This document shows, piece after piece, positions 8,155 to 16,704 of a stretch of 64,000 nt of DNA. The notes under the pieces are model-generated. The model was given only the letters and a program-made list of their open reading frames with translations. It was not told the DNA's origin and did not search any database. Positions within the stretch are counted from its first letter, which is position 1, and each line of letters opens with the position of its first letter. A program made the position numbers and the translations under genes. Source of the stretch: Flaviramulus_B aquimarinus. GTDB lineage: Bacteria > Bacteroidota > Bacteroidia > Flavobacteriales > Flavobacteriaceae. The stretch covers positions 62,001-126,000 of the forward strand of contig NZ_BAABJH010000002.1 in assembly GCF_039543205.1 (NCBI RefSeq), given 5' to 3'.

Positions 8155-9321
8155 TTATACACTATTCTTTTGCAATGCCTTATACCAACGGTCTGGCACT
8201 TTATTATCGCAAGCATCCAAATAATCTTGATGCATGCATGGTAATAACGTATGTCTTTTCAATTTATTATTGACCTCTGATAAAAAAGGAATTTCAATCC
8301 ACCATCTCCCTGTTTTATTGCTCTTATAAAACACCAATTCTTGAGATTCTACCAAGGTTATAAACTTTTGATAATTTTTATCGTCTGAAAAATCATCATC
8401 CTTAACTCTAAAATTTACACCTTCAATAAAATACCATAGCATCTGAGATATTAGCATTGATGTCATGTCATCATCCTTTGAAGGTTTGTATTCATAAATT
8501 CCAAAAGAGGTTACTTTATTACTGATACCGGCGTAACGGGCTATGGCACAAATTTCTTTACCATCCAATCCGTTAGGCGAATATTTTTGATTTAAACTTA
8601 GTGCAGCACTTTTTACCGATGTTAAATCTACACTAACGATATTAGCATCTCTTAAAACAGGCTCTACAATGGTAATGTCTTTTGAAACTCCCCCCAATCT
8701 ATAAGATTCAAAATATAGGCTTTCCATTAAATCTATTTCTTCTTGCGAATTAAAATAGGTTTGGTAACCAATGGTTGAATAATTAAAAAGATTATAGGGC
8801 TGATCTAAAATAATTTTACCTACAAAACTGTTATTTTTTATCGGTTTTGTGGAATCGCCTAAATTGAATTTAGCATCAATATTCACAATATTGACCATGG
8901 GTATCAATTCATCATAAGCTCTGTAGTTGGCATAGGTAAGATCTTGTGAACCACCTAATATAACTGGGATAACATTTTTTTTAATCAGAATGCTAATCAC
9001 CTCTCTTAAAGCAAAATAAGTATCATCAACACTTTCTCCTTTTTCAATATCTCCTAAATCTGCAACTGTAGTATTCCAACTTCCTGGAAAAAGCCCGTAG
9101 AACGATTTACGAATTTCATCTAAACGAAACGCTTCTCCTATATAATTAACATCGTTTCTATTTTCTAAAACGCCAATTATAGCAATACTAACACTTTCTA
9201 AATCTGGGATACCATATTGCTCGGAATGAATCTTGATTTTTCTTCCTAATGCTTGTGGCGAAAGCAACTCATTATGAGCTAATACTAAATCTGAAACAGG
9301 CGAAAGGAAATTAAAATTCAT
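8155..9321 (-). CDS. Arginase/formimidoylglutamase-fold protein with degenerate metal site
   Basis: The protein has 388 residues. The central region (about 110-260) follows the ureohydrolase fold, but the three metal motifs are altered. GGDHS is GGSQD (His to Gln), DAHxDxR is DAKFNLG (His to Lys, Asp to Asn), and SxDxDxxDP is VSVDLTSVK (second Asp to Thr). Four of the six Mn ligands of active family members are therefore replaced, so hydrolase activity is unlikely. Relatives in Flavobacteriaceae are often labelled formimidoylglutamase and, as I recall, lie beside topA and gldK. A non-catalytic or regulatory role tied to the gliding locus is inference. An alternative is a different chemistry in the same fold. 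Confidence 0.75.
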   Translation of the reverse strand: MNFNFLSPVSDLVLAHNELLSPQALGRKIKIHSEQYGIPDLESVSIAIIGVLENRNDVNYIGEAFRLDEIRKSFYGLFPGSWNTTVADLGDIEKGESVDDTYFALREVISILIKKNVIPVILGGSQDLTYANYRAYDELIPMVNIVNIDAKFNLGDSTKPIKNNSFVGKIILDQPYNLFNYSTIGYQTYFNSQEEIDLMESLYFESYRLGGVSKDITIVEPVLRDANIVSVDLTSVKSAALSLNQKYSPNGLDGKEICAIARYAGISNKVTSFGIYEYKPSKDDDMTSMLISQMLWYFIEGVNFRVKDDDFSDDKNYQKFITLVESQELVFYKSNKTGRWWIEIPFLSEVNNKLKRHTLLPCMHQDYLDACDNKVPDRWYKALQKNSV

Positions 9322-9384
9322 TAAGACTTTATTATATCTTTTTCTTTTTTGTAACTATTATTTATAATAAAAACTTTGCAACAA

Positions 9385-9392
9385 CAAAGCTA
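9385..9392 (-). promoter_or_regulatory. Putative -7 element (TAGCTTTG) for the arginase-like gene
   Basis: The minus strand reads TAGCTTTG, matching TAnnTTTG, about 65 bp before the start at 9321. It lies in the gap after topA and gives the gene its own promoter. The -33 element is not clear. Confidence 0.4.
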
Positions 9393-9445
9393 AAAAATAA
9401 TACGGTTAAATAAATACCAAATAATGGGTATTTTAAGCAAAAAAA

Positions 9446-11950
9446 CTACTTCTTTTTTGCAGGGGCTTTTCTTTTAACGGTCTTTTTCTTGGTCGCTCTT
9501 TTCTTTGGCGCATTGGCTTCTATGATGGCTTGGGCTTCTTCTAGGGTCATTTCAGTTACATCTACCGTTTTAGCCAATTCTACTTTTATTTTTCCTTTTA
9601 GCACATTGTGTCTACCCCAACGGGCCTTTTCAACGCGGATACCTTCTTCTTCCCAATTATGGATAACCTTATCTATTTCTTTTTGAATTTTCACTTCTAT
9701 CAATTCAACAATATCAGCATCTGATAGATTATCCCAATCGTATTTTTTGTTTACGTTAATAAACATATTGTTCCATTTTATAAATGGACCAAAACGCCCT
9801 TTACCTTTTTGAACAGGCAAATCTTTATATATATATATAGGAGCATCTGCTTTTTGCTTTTCTTTTATTAGAACAATAGCATCTTCAAGCTCAACACTTA
9901 AAGGGTCTACGCCTTTTGGAAGCGATACAAAGGCGCTACCAAATTTAACATAAGGCCCAAAACGTCCATTGTTTACCAATACTTCTTCGCCTTCATAATC
10001 ACCTAGGGTTTTTGGCAATTGAAACAAATCCATAGCTTCTTCATAGGTTATTGTGTTTAATTGCTGATCTGGGCTTAAACTTGCAAATTGTGGTTTTTCT
10101 TCATCATCAACGGTTCCAATCTGAACCATAGGTCCAAACTTTCCTAAACGCACACTTACTTGTTTTCCTGATTTAGGGTCTTTTCCTAAAATACGTTCTC
10201 CTGATTCTCTTTCTGCATTTTCCTTAACATCTTCAACTACGGGATGAAAATTTTTGTAAAACGATTTCATCATTTTAGTCCAATCTTCATTTCCTTCTGC
10301 TATTTCATCAAAATCGGCTTCGACCTTTGCTGTGAAATTATAATCAAGAATAGCTTCAAAATGATTTACCAAAAAGTCGGTCACAATCATCCCTATATCG
10401 GTAGGTACTAACTTACCTTTATCTGAACCCACCTTTTCAGTTAGCGCTTTATCATTTATAAGGTTATATTGTAAAGTCAGCTGCGAATATGTTCTTTCTT
10501 CACCTTCAACGGACCCCTTTTCAACATAATTTCTATTTTGTATGGTTGAAATAGTTGGTGCGTAAGTTGACGGTCGTCCAATACCCAACTCCTCTAATTT
10601 TTTAACAAGCGAAGCTTCTGTAAATCTTGCTGGCGGACGCGTATAACGCTCTGTTGCTGTAATATAATTATTAAGTAAGACTTCATTAGTTTTCATTGCT
10701 GGCAACATACCTTCTTGCTCAACATCTTCATCATCCGTGCCTTCTAAATACACTTTTAAAAACCCATCAAAAGTTATAACTTCACCATTGGCGCTAAATG
10801 TTTCATTATGTGTTGAGGCGCTTATTTTTACATTAGTACGCTCTAATTCGGCTTCGCTCATTTGCGATGCTATAGAACGTTTCCAGATTAAATCGTATAA
10901 TCGGGCTTGATCTCTATCAATATCTACGGAATGGGTTGCAAAATTGGTAGGACGAATGGCCTCGTGAGCTTCTTGTGCGCCTTTTGCTTTTCCTTTATAA
11001 TTTCTCGGTTTGCTATATTTTGAACCATACGCCTCTTTTATTTCTGCTTCTGCTCCTTTTCTTGCTTCATCAGATAAATTAACACTATCTGTTCTCATAT
11101 AAGTAATTAAACCTGCTTCATAAAGGCGTTGTGCCATAGTCATGGTTTTACTTACTGAAAAATAAAGCTTACGCGATGCTTCTTGTTGTAATGTTGATGT
11201 TGTAAATGGTGCTGCTGGCGATTTTTTAGCTGGCTTTTTCTGTAAATCTGCAACTTTAAAATCTGCTTTGATATTCTGTTCTAAGAATTTTTGGGCTTCT
11301 GCTTTGGTTGAAAAGTTTTTTGGCAACTTGGCTTTGAAGGTTTGCCCATTTTCATTAGAAAACTCAGCGTCAATTCTATAGGATGCTAAAGGTATAAACC
11401 CTTGAATTTCTCTTTCTTTTTCAACAATTAAACGAACAGAAACCGACTGTACACGCCCTGCTGAAAGTCCTCCTTTTACTTTTCTCCAAAGTACCGGCGA
11501 CAATTCATAACCCACAATTCTGTCCAATACACGACGTGCTTGTTGTGCATCTACTAAATCATAATCTATACCTCTTGGGTTCTCTATAGCTTTTTTTATG
11601 GCTGTTTTAGTAATTTCATGAAAAACAATACGCTTAGTTTTGTTTTTATCTAATTTTAAAGTTTCTGCTAAATGCCAGGCAATGGCTTCTCCCTCACGAT
11701 CCTCATCACTAGCCAACCAAACCATTTCTGCTTTTTTAGCTAAATCTTTCAGTTTTTTTACAACTGCTTTTTTATCTTTAGAAACTTCATATTTTGGTTT
11801 AAAATCCCCATCAACATCAACACCTAACTCCTTGGAAGGCAAATCGGCAATATGTCCGAAACTAGATTCTACTTTAAAATCTTTTCCTAGAAATTTCTCA
11901 ATGGTTTTTGCCTTAGCTGGTGACTCTACTATTACTAAATTCTTAGCCAT
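9446..11950 (-). CDS. topA: DNA topoisomerase I
   Basis: The protein has 834 residues. The N-terminal Toprim domain carries LVIVESPAKAKTIEKFLG and LASDEDREGEAIAWHLAE. The type IA core follows with the active-site tyrosine in LITYMRTDS (about residue 290). The C-terminal part has three repeats of the zinc-less TopA C-terminal type (GKFGPMVQIG, GRFGPYVKFG, GRFGPFIKWNN) and ends in a lysine-rich tail (KKRATKKKTVKRKAPAKKK) suited to DNA binding. The enzyme relaxes negative supercoils. The length is normal for Bacteroidota, and no cysteine zinc fingers are present. Upstream is a promoter -7 match at 11970-11977. Confidence 0.97.
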   Translation of the reverse strand: MAKNLVIVESPAKAKTIEKFLGKDFKVESSFGHIADLPSKELGVDVDGDFKPKYEVSKDKKAVVKKLKDLAKKAEMVWLASDEDREGEAIAWHLAETLKLDKNKTKRIVFHEITKTAIKKAIENPRGIDYDLVDAQQARRVLDRIVGYELSPVLWRKVKGGLSAGRVQSVSVRLIVEKEREIQGFIPLASYRIDAEFSNENGQTFKAKLPKNFSTKAEAQKFLEQNIKADFKVADLQKKPAKKSPAAPFTTSTLQQEASRKLYFSVSKTMTMAQRLYEAGLITYMRTDSVNLSDEARKGAEAEIKEAYGSKYSKPRNYKGKAKGAQEAHEAIRPTNFATHSVDIDRDQARLYDLIWKRSIASQMSEAELERTNVKISASTHNETFSANGEVITFDGFLKVYLEGTDDEDVEQEGMLPAMKTNEVLLNNYITATERYTRPPARFTEASLVKKLEELGIGRPSTYAPTISTIQNRNYVEKGSVEGEERTYSQLTLQYNLINDKALTEKVGSDKGKLVPTDIGMIVTDFLVNHFEAILDYNFTAKVEADFDEIAEGNEDWTKMMKSFYKNFHPVVEDVKENAERESGERILGKDPKSGKQVSVRLGKFGPMVQIGTVDDEEKPQFASLSPDQQLNTITYEEAMDLFQLPKTLGDYEGEEVLVNNGRFGPYVKFGSAFVSLPKGVDPLSVELEDAIVLIKEKQKADAPIYIYKDLPVQKGKGRFGPFIKWNNMFINVNKKYDWDNLSDADIVELIEVKIQKEIDKVIHNWEEEGIRVEKARWGRHNVLKGKIKVELAKTVDVTEMTLEEAQAIIEANAPKKRATKKKTVKRKAPAKKK

Positions 11951-11969
11951 ACTTCATTTTTTGAAGCTA

Positions 11970-11977
11970 CAAATGTA
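11970..11977 (-). promoter_or_regulatory. Putative topA promoter -7 element (TACATTTG)
   Basis: The minus strand reads TACATTTG, 20 bp before the topA ATG, which would give a leader of roughly 12 bases. No TTG at the -33 distance was found. Confidence 0.4.
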
Positions 11978-12059
11978 TATGAAAAAAAGTTTATCTCCCT
12001 AATTTGATTGTGTTTTAGCTGATATTTATAATTATTTTCCGAATAAAATTTCACTTATT

Positions 12060-13061
12060 TCAAAAAAGAAAACCAAAAGTGAACGCTCCATAAACATGAG
12101 AACTAGAGCTTATGGTTTCTTTTGTATTGTAATAATAGCCTATTTTAAACACATTCTTTTTTGTTCTCAAAACTGCTCCTGCACTGAATTTTAAAATATG
12201 ATTTGCTGCAATTAATGTAAATGGGGCTTCATCATTAAAAACATGACCTTGTATTAATGCATTTAAAGCCACATATTTATAACCTGCTGAAATAAAACCG
12301 AAAAACTCTTTTGTTTGATTGACATCTACTAAGTTTAATCGAGATGTGTTTTGAAAATCACTGAAATTCCCAAAGAAATAATAGACATCATTTCCTATAT
12401 AAGTGTCTTTAGTTCCTATGCTTGCGCTAATATGGTTTTGAATGCTGTTGTTTTTATTAATCTGAATATCATTTATATATACTGTCTTAAAATTAAACAG
12501 CCAATTATAGCTTATCTCATCTACCCAAGTTGGGCGGCTATTGATATCTAAAAATTCATGTAAAGCAATTTGCAGTTTCCCTGCTAAAGATTCTTCTCCT
12601 GTAACACCGGACTCTAGAGCTAAAAACAAAGCTGATTTTTGCTTTATTTGTCCGAGTTCTATTTTCCCAAAAAGCCAACCGGCATATGGACGGTCAAAAT
12701 TCTGATTATTAAATGAGGTAAGATTTTTTGGTGTGTAGGTTTCATTTCCAACCATAACGTTTACTTGCAATTTATTATCTTCTTTTTTAAAAAATAACAA
12801 ATCGCTATTTAAGCCTTTTCTGTAGGTTAAGTGGAGCCCGCTGGTATAATAACGGTCTGTAAAAACAAACTTATCGTTACTTACTGTTAATTCTAATTGC
12901 TGATTCTGGGATATTAAAAAATTAGAAAACAGTATAACAAAACCCAGCATTTTTTTTCTAAATACAAACAAGTATAATTTATAGAATAGGCACTGCTTCA
13001 TTATTAAACCCGCATATATTTTTAAAAACCGGAATAGTTTAGTCGTATTCATTTTTAACAA
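12060..13061 (-). CDS. LpxR-like outer-membrane lipid A deacylase family protein
   Basis: The mature region opens with ELTVSNDKFVFTDRYYTSGL, the Asn-Asp / Thr-Asp-xx-Tyr-Thr-Ser signature of LpxR (DUF2219), an outer-membrane 12-strand barrel that removes 3'-acyloxyacyl groups from lipid A. QIALHEFLD supplies the conserved His and Glu of the family. The C-terminus ends in aromatic residues (FTFGFLF), as barrels do. The true start is uncertain: a typical signal peptide begins at the internal ATG at 12950 (MLGFVILFSNFLIS), and longer starts at 13001, 13052 and 13061 add a basic region. Monocistronic. The family fold is likely; activity on lipid A is inferred. Confidence 0.75.
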   Translation of the reverse strand: MLKMNTTKLFRFLKIYAGLIMKQCLFYKLYLFVFRKKMLGFVILFSNFLISQNQQLELTVSNDKFVFTDRYYTSGLHLTYRKGLNSDLLFFKKEDNKLQVNVMVGNETYTPKNLTSFNNQNFDRPYAGWLFGKIELGQIKQKSALFLALESGVTGEESLAGKLQIALHEFLDINSRPTWVDEISYNWLFNFKTVYINDIQINKNNSIQNHISASIGTKDTYIGNDVYYFFGNFSDFQNTSRLNLVDVNQTKEFFGFISAGYKYVALNALIQGHVFNDEAPFTLIAANHILKFSAGAVLRTKKNVFKIGYYYNTKETISSSSHVYGAFTFGFLF

Positions 13062-13104
13062 CTATCTGTTCTATTTTTAAAATTGATGTATTTTATTTTA
13101 GTCC

Positions 13105-13137
13105 AAAAAAAAGCTACACTTAATATGTAGCTTTCTT
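13105..13137 (-). terminator. Rho-independent terminator
   Basis: On the minus strand AAAGCTACA pairs with TGTAGCTTT around a 7-base loop and continues into a run of T. It lies about 20 bp after the stop of the membrane gene at 13155. Confidence 0.8.
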
Positions 13138-13154
13138 TTATTACGTTTAAAATT

Positions 13155-13943
13155 TTATTCTGTTGGAGTTCCTGTTTCGTTAATTGCATGTTCTTCTTCA
13201 AACCCAACTGACTCCTTATATATTTGATAAAAAGGCAAGTTAATAAATTGCTGTGTGACATATATTCCTATCAAACACATTAAAAAACCAACAACTGTGG
13301 ATAAAATCCATGCGACTATAATTAGTAAGAAGGTAAACAACCATTTTCTATTTCCCAACTTAAACCCTACTTTAACAATCTCGGAAACCTCTAAGTCAGG
13401 GTTTATTGCATAAACAACAACCATATAAGACAATGGTATAAAAACATAAAAGAGTGGGATTATTAACATTAAAAATGCCACTATAGATATCCCAATCATC
13501 ATTAAACCTAAAACAATTGTTTTCTTCAAATACCTCTTTTTCAAAAAGAAAAAATAATCATCTGATTCACTTAGTTTAAAATCCTTACTTTTTACAATTC
13601 TAAAATATGCTGCCTTTAAACCTAAGCCTAAAGTTACAGAAGCTACTAAAACAATGACAACCAATACAATTGACAATATCAACATAAAAGCACTTAGACT
13701 ATTTAATTCGGAAAATGAAACACCTTCTTCAGCAAAAGATTCTGGGCTTAATAAGCCTAAGGCAATCATTGGTAAATAACAAATGAATACCAAAGGAAAC
13801 ATTAGTACTGCATTTAAAATTAAAACTATCAACCCTTGTAACCATACTTTTTTAAAGAGATCAACACAATCACTCAAAACATTACCAAAATCTAGCTTTT
13901 TTGCGTTTTTAATTCTCCCTAATAAAACATTCAATGTATTCAT
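13155..13943 (-). CDS. Multi-pass membrane protein of unknown function (paralog B)
   Basis: The protein has 262 residues with about six hydrophobic segments. It opens with MNTLNVLLGRIKNAKKLDF and has a soluble patch with KSDYFFFLKKRYLKK-like basic residues in the middle. It aligns end to end with the next gene upstream (13963-14733), so the two arose by tandem duplication. The motif VVYAINPDLEVSEIVKVGFK followed by LGNRKWLF is shared by both. Such proteins are sometimes mislabelled as carotenoid oxygenases in Flavobacteriaceae; nothing in the sequence supports that. Function unknown. Confidence 0.75.
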   Translation of the reverse strand: MNTLNVLLGRIKNAKKLDFGNVLSDCVDLFKKVWLQGLIVLILNAVLMFPLVFICYLPMIALGLLSPESFAEEGVSFSELNSLSAFMLILSIVLVVIVLVASVTLGLGLKAAYFRIVKSKDFKLSESDDYFFFLKKRYLKKTIVLGLMMIGISIVAFLMLIIPLFYVFIPLSYMVVVYAINPDLEVSEIVKVGFKLGNRKWLFTFLLIIVAWILSTVVGFLMCLIGIYVTQQFINLPFYQIYKESVGFEEEHAINETGTPTE

Positions 13944-13962
13944 TATAAAAATGTATTATATA

Positions 13963-14733
13963 TTAATAATCTGAATCGTCATTAACTCCTATTTGTTCTA
14001 TTTGACTAGAATCTTCAAAACCTACAGCCTCTTTGTAAATAAAAAACACAGGTAAATAGACTATAGACATGGTAAACAAAACACCAATGCCGCAACCTAA
14101 AAGTCCCAGCATACCTAAAAGCCCTGCTACAAACATGGTTCCAAAAGTAATAAGCCACTTTTTGTTTCCTAGTTTAAAACTTGCCTTAACAATTTCTACT
14201 TCACTTAAATCTGGGTTATTCGCAAAAACAACAGTAAAGTAAGCCAATGGCACAAACGCATAGATATAAGGTATTAAAAACATGAATTGTGCTGTTACTG
14301 TAATAGCTGTATGGATAATACCCAACATTAATAATTTAGAAAAGTATGCTTTTTTTAAAAAATAAAAATAATCGTCTACAACTTCTTCTCCCAAAACATA
14401 TTGCTTGCAAATTCTGTAAAATGCAGCTATTAAAGCCATAGTTATGGTACTCATTAAAATGGTTTGTGGAATGCTATAAATTACAGTTTCTGAATAAAAG
14501 CTAAAAAACGATTCCATATCAAAACCACCATAAGGAAGATTGTTTTTAGGAGCTAGACCTATTAAAGAAAACAAAACATTTATTACAATGGCAAATCCGA
14601 CCATAAGTAAAACGACTAAAAAGCCTTTAAGCCATAACTTTTTAAACAATTCTATAACGCTATCAATCAAATTGCTAAAGTCCAAATCTTTAGCATGTTC
14701 TATTTTTTCCAGCAAACTATTATATGAATTCAT
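13963..14733 (-). CDS. Multi-pass membrane protein of unknown function (paralog A)
   Basis: The protein has about 256 residues. I placed the start at 14733 (MNSYNSLLEKIEHAKDLDF) because this matches the start of the paralog at 13943; a longer frame to 14790 adds only a basic leader overlapping the preceding terminator area. Shared core motifs are FKKLWLKG near the N-terminus, DDYFYFLKKAYFSK, ANNPDLSEVEIVKASFK and LGNKKWLITF. About six membrane helices are predicted by eye. The two genes are 19 bp apart and end at one terminator. Function unknown. Confidence 0.75.
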   Translation of the reverse strand: MNSYNSLLEKIEHAKDLDFSNLIDSVIELFKKLWLKGFLVVLLMVGFAIVINVLFSLIGLAPKNNLPYGGFDMESFFSFYSETVIYSIPQTILMSTITMALIAAFYRICKQYVLGEEVVDDYFYFLKKAYFSKLLMLGIIHTAITVTAQFMFLIPYIYAFVPLAYFTVVFANNPDLSEVEIVKASFKLGNKKWLITFGTMFVAGLLGMLGLLGCGIGVLFTMSIVYLPVFFIYKEAVGFEDSSQIEQIGVNDDSDY

Positions 14734-14801
14734 TTTGATAAGATTAGTTTCTAAGCATAAAAGTAAGCGTTTTTTTAAAACTGTTGCCATTCATAGCAAA
14801 C

Positions 14802-14829
14802 AAAAAATCCCGCAGAAATGCAGGATTCT
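14802..14829 (-). terminator. Rho-independent terminator after the LVIVD lipoprotein gene
   Basis: On the minus strand AATCCTGCA pairs with TGCGGGATT around TTTC and runs into five or six T residues, about 25 bp after the stop at 14852. Confidence 0.8.
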
Positions 14830-14851
14830 TATTTTATAGAATTTAGAATAT

Positions 14852-16090
14852 TTATTTTAATGAGAAGGCACTTATAAGCTCTACACCATCCTCTAAATAG
14901 TTGTATTGATATAAAGTATCTCCACCAATCATTAACAAAACATTTTCCAAAGGAATGACATCTTTGGATTGAATATCTTCAAATACTTTAGTCATACTAA
15001 GATTTAACGGATCTGCTTTATTGTATAATTTCAAACCAGAAGTTCCATCGCAAATAAACAGCGTATTATCTTTAACACCTAATCCGTAAGGGTTATCAAG
15101 TTCGTATCGTTTTGCTAATGTTGGGGTGCTTTTATCGGTAATATCGATAACCTCAAGTACACTTTCCAATTGACCACAAACATTACCGCCACGTATTGTT
15201 ACATAAGCATAATTTCCATCTACAACTACAGGGTCACAACCTTCCCAATGTATAAATTCAGATACATACTCCGGCAAAGCAGGGTTAACCAAATTAAAGA
15301 TATACATACCGTTGGTACTTCCTAAATATAAATAACCTTCAGCTTGAAACATAGTTTCTATATTCCAGCCTGCATATTGTGTATTTTCAAGTATAGGTTC
15401 TGCTAAATTTTGAATATTAAAAATCCCCATTTCATAGTTTCCTACGGTATATAAATAATTATCTACTATTTGAAAGCGTGCTAAAGAGCCTCCTGTTCCT
15501 GTAGCAGATTCAGCAGTTGTATTTGCACCATCATTAATTGCTATATCAATGAATCGCTCATCTGATTTTTTACGTCTTTCCGTCGTTAAGGTCCAACCTA
15601 AAACAATGTCGGTTTCATAATCGATCTTAGCATAGTCCACCACATCGGCTTCAATAGGAATATTATGATTATAGACATTAAATACATCTTCTAAACGTTC
15701 TACTAAGGCCACTGAATTAATATCCGAAATATCAAAAACCACTAAGTCTGTTGCACTATCGGCATATAAAAAGTCATTTTTAACCGAAATATCTTCATTC
15801 CCGGGAATATTAATGTACTTTATGGCTTTAGGTGATTCTGGATTAGTATTATTAATAATATGTACGCCTTTATTAACATCACTCACAAAAATGTAGTTTT
15901 TATAGGCATATATTTTACCTGCTTTTTCAATAGTTTGCGGCATTGTTATCTCAACCGAACTTCTAAAAGCCGTTTTACTCATTAGTTGTGGGCTTGCTAC
16001 TTGTACAAATTCATAATCGGCATCATCATTTTTATCACAGGACAAAGCCATTATAAAAACTAGGGTCAAAAAAAGGTATTTCAATTTCAT
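14852..16090 (-). CDS. LVIVD-repeat (beta-propeller) lipoprotein
   Basis: The protein has 412 residues. The lipoprotein signal ends LVFIMALSCDKNDD with Cys18 lipidated and acidic residues after it, typical of surface-exposed Bacteroidota lipoproteins. The body repeats short blade-like units such as IYAYKNYIFVSDVNKGVHII, LYADSATDLVVFDISD and LFICDGTSGLKLYNKAD, the LVIVD pattern of a propeller. It follows, by 21 bp, a second predicted lipoprotein gene (16112-16558), so they probably form one transcript ending at 14802. Function unknown; probably an extracytoplasmic binding or scaffold protein. Confidence 0.8.
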   Translation of the reverse strand: MKLKYLFLTLVFIMALSCDKNDDADYEFVQVASPQLMSKTAFRSSVEITMPQTIEKAGKIYAYKNYIFVSDVNKGVHIINNTNPESPKAIKYINIPGNEDISVKNDFLYADSATDLVVFDISDINSVALVERLEDVFNVYNHNIPIEADVVDYAKIDYETDIVLGWTLTTERRKKSDERFIDIAINDGANTTAESATGTGGSLARFQIVDNYLYTVGNYEMGIFNIQNLAEPILENTQYAGWNIETMFQAEGYLYLGSTNGMYIFNLVNPALPEYVSEFIHWEGCDPVVVDGNYAYVTIRGGNVCGQLESVLEVIDITDKSTPTLAKRYELDNPYGLGVKDNTLFICDGTSGLKLYNKADPLNLSMTKVFEDIQSKDVIPLENVLLMIGGDTLYQYNYLEDGVELISAFSLK

Positions 16091-16111
16091 AATATTTGGT
16101 TGTTTTTAATT

Positions 16112-16558
16112 TTAGTATTTATAATATAATAACGTCTCTAAGTCTTCAATATGTAATATGATTTCCCGACTTCCATTAACCTGCAGAGGAATTAAATTAA
16201 ACGACATTGTTCTTTCAAAATAAGCCAAACAATCCTCTTCATTTATTAATTGAAATTTTAGATAACGCTGTTCTGGAGAAGACTCAGCAACAGCTCCCGA
16301 ATCCACTAAGTTAAACCCCCAAGTATTACCATCACAACCAGAAGCACCAATCTCGATAGTTAAACAATCATCAATAATTTTAGCATTAATAAAAGTGAAA
16401 TCTGATGCCGTTAAACTATCATACAAGTCTTGATCAACAAGTATTGTTTCATCGCAAATTTGATTGGGACTATCAATATTAATATCATCTTCACATTGCA
16501 TATTAGTAAAACACAAAGCAAAAGGTATGATAAGAAAAATGGTTTTAATAGACTTCAT
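16112..16558 (-). CDS. Small predicted lipoprotein, unknown function
   Basis: The protein has 148 residues. A hydrophobic leader (IFLIIPFALCFTNMQC) is followed by EDDIN; Cys22 is a possible lipidation site although the lipobox is weak. The rest is mixed beta with two more Cys pairs (NQICDET and GASGCDGNTWGF) and ends in LETLLYYKY. It is first in a two-gene unit with the LVIVD lipoprotein. I do not recognise the family. Confidence 0.65.
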   Translation of the reverse strand: MKSIKTIFLIIPFALCFTNMQCEDDINIDSPNQICDETILVDQDLYDSLTASDFTFINAKIIDDCLTIEIGASGCDGNTWGFNLVDSGAVAESSPEQRYLKFQLINEEDCLAYFERTMSFNLIPLQVNGSREIILHIEDLETLLYYKY

Positions 16559-16636
16559 TTATAGAAAATTCATTTTTACTATAGATACACAAAATCCGTT
16601 TTGGTTGCGTTATTTACAAAATAAATCAACTGCCAC

Positions 16637-16669
16637 TTTGTCATAAAACCCAAATAAATTGTATCTTTG
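16637..16669 (+). promoter_or_regulatory. miaB promoter (TTTG-N21-TATCTTTG)
   Basis: TTTG at 16637-16640 and TATCTTTG at 16662-16669 are separated by 21 bp, a full match to the Bacteroidota sigma-A promoter. The predicted transcript starts about 30 bases before the miaB ATG. Confidence 0.7.
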
Positions 16670-16704
16670 CATGTTTATTGAAAGACAGGAGTTTCTAACA
16701 AACC

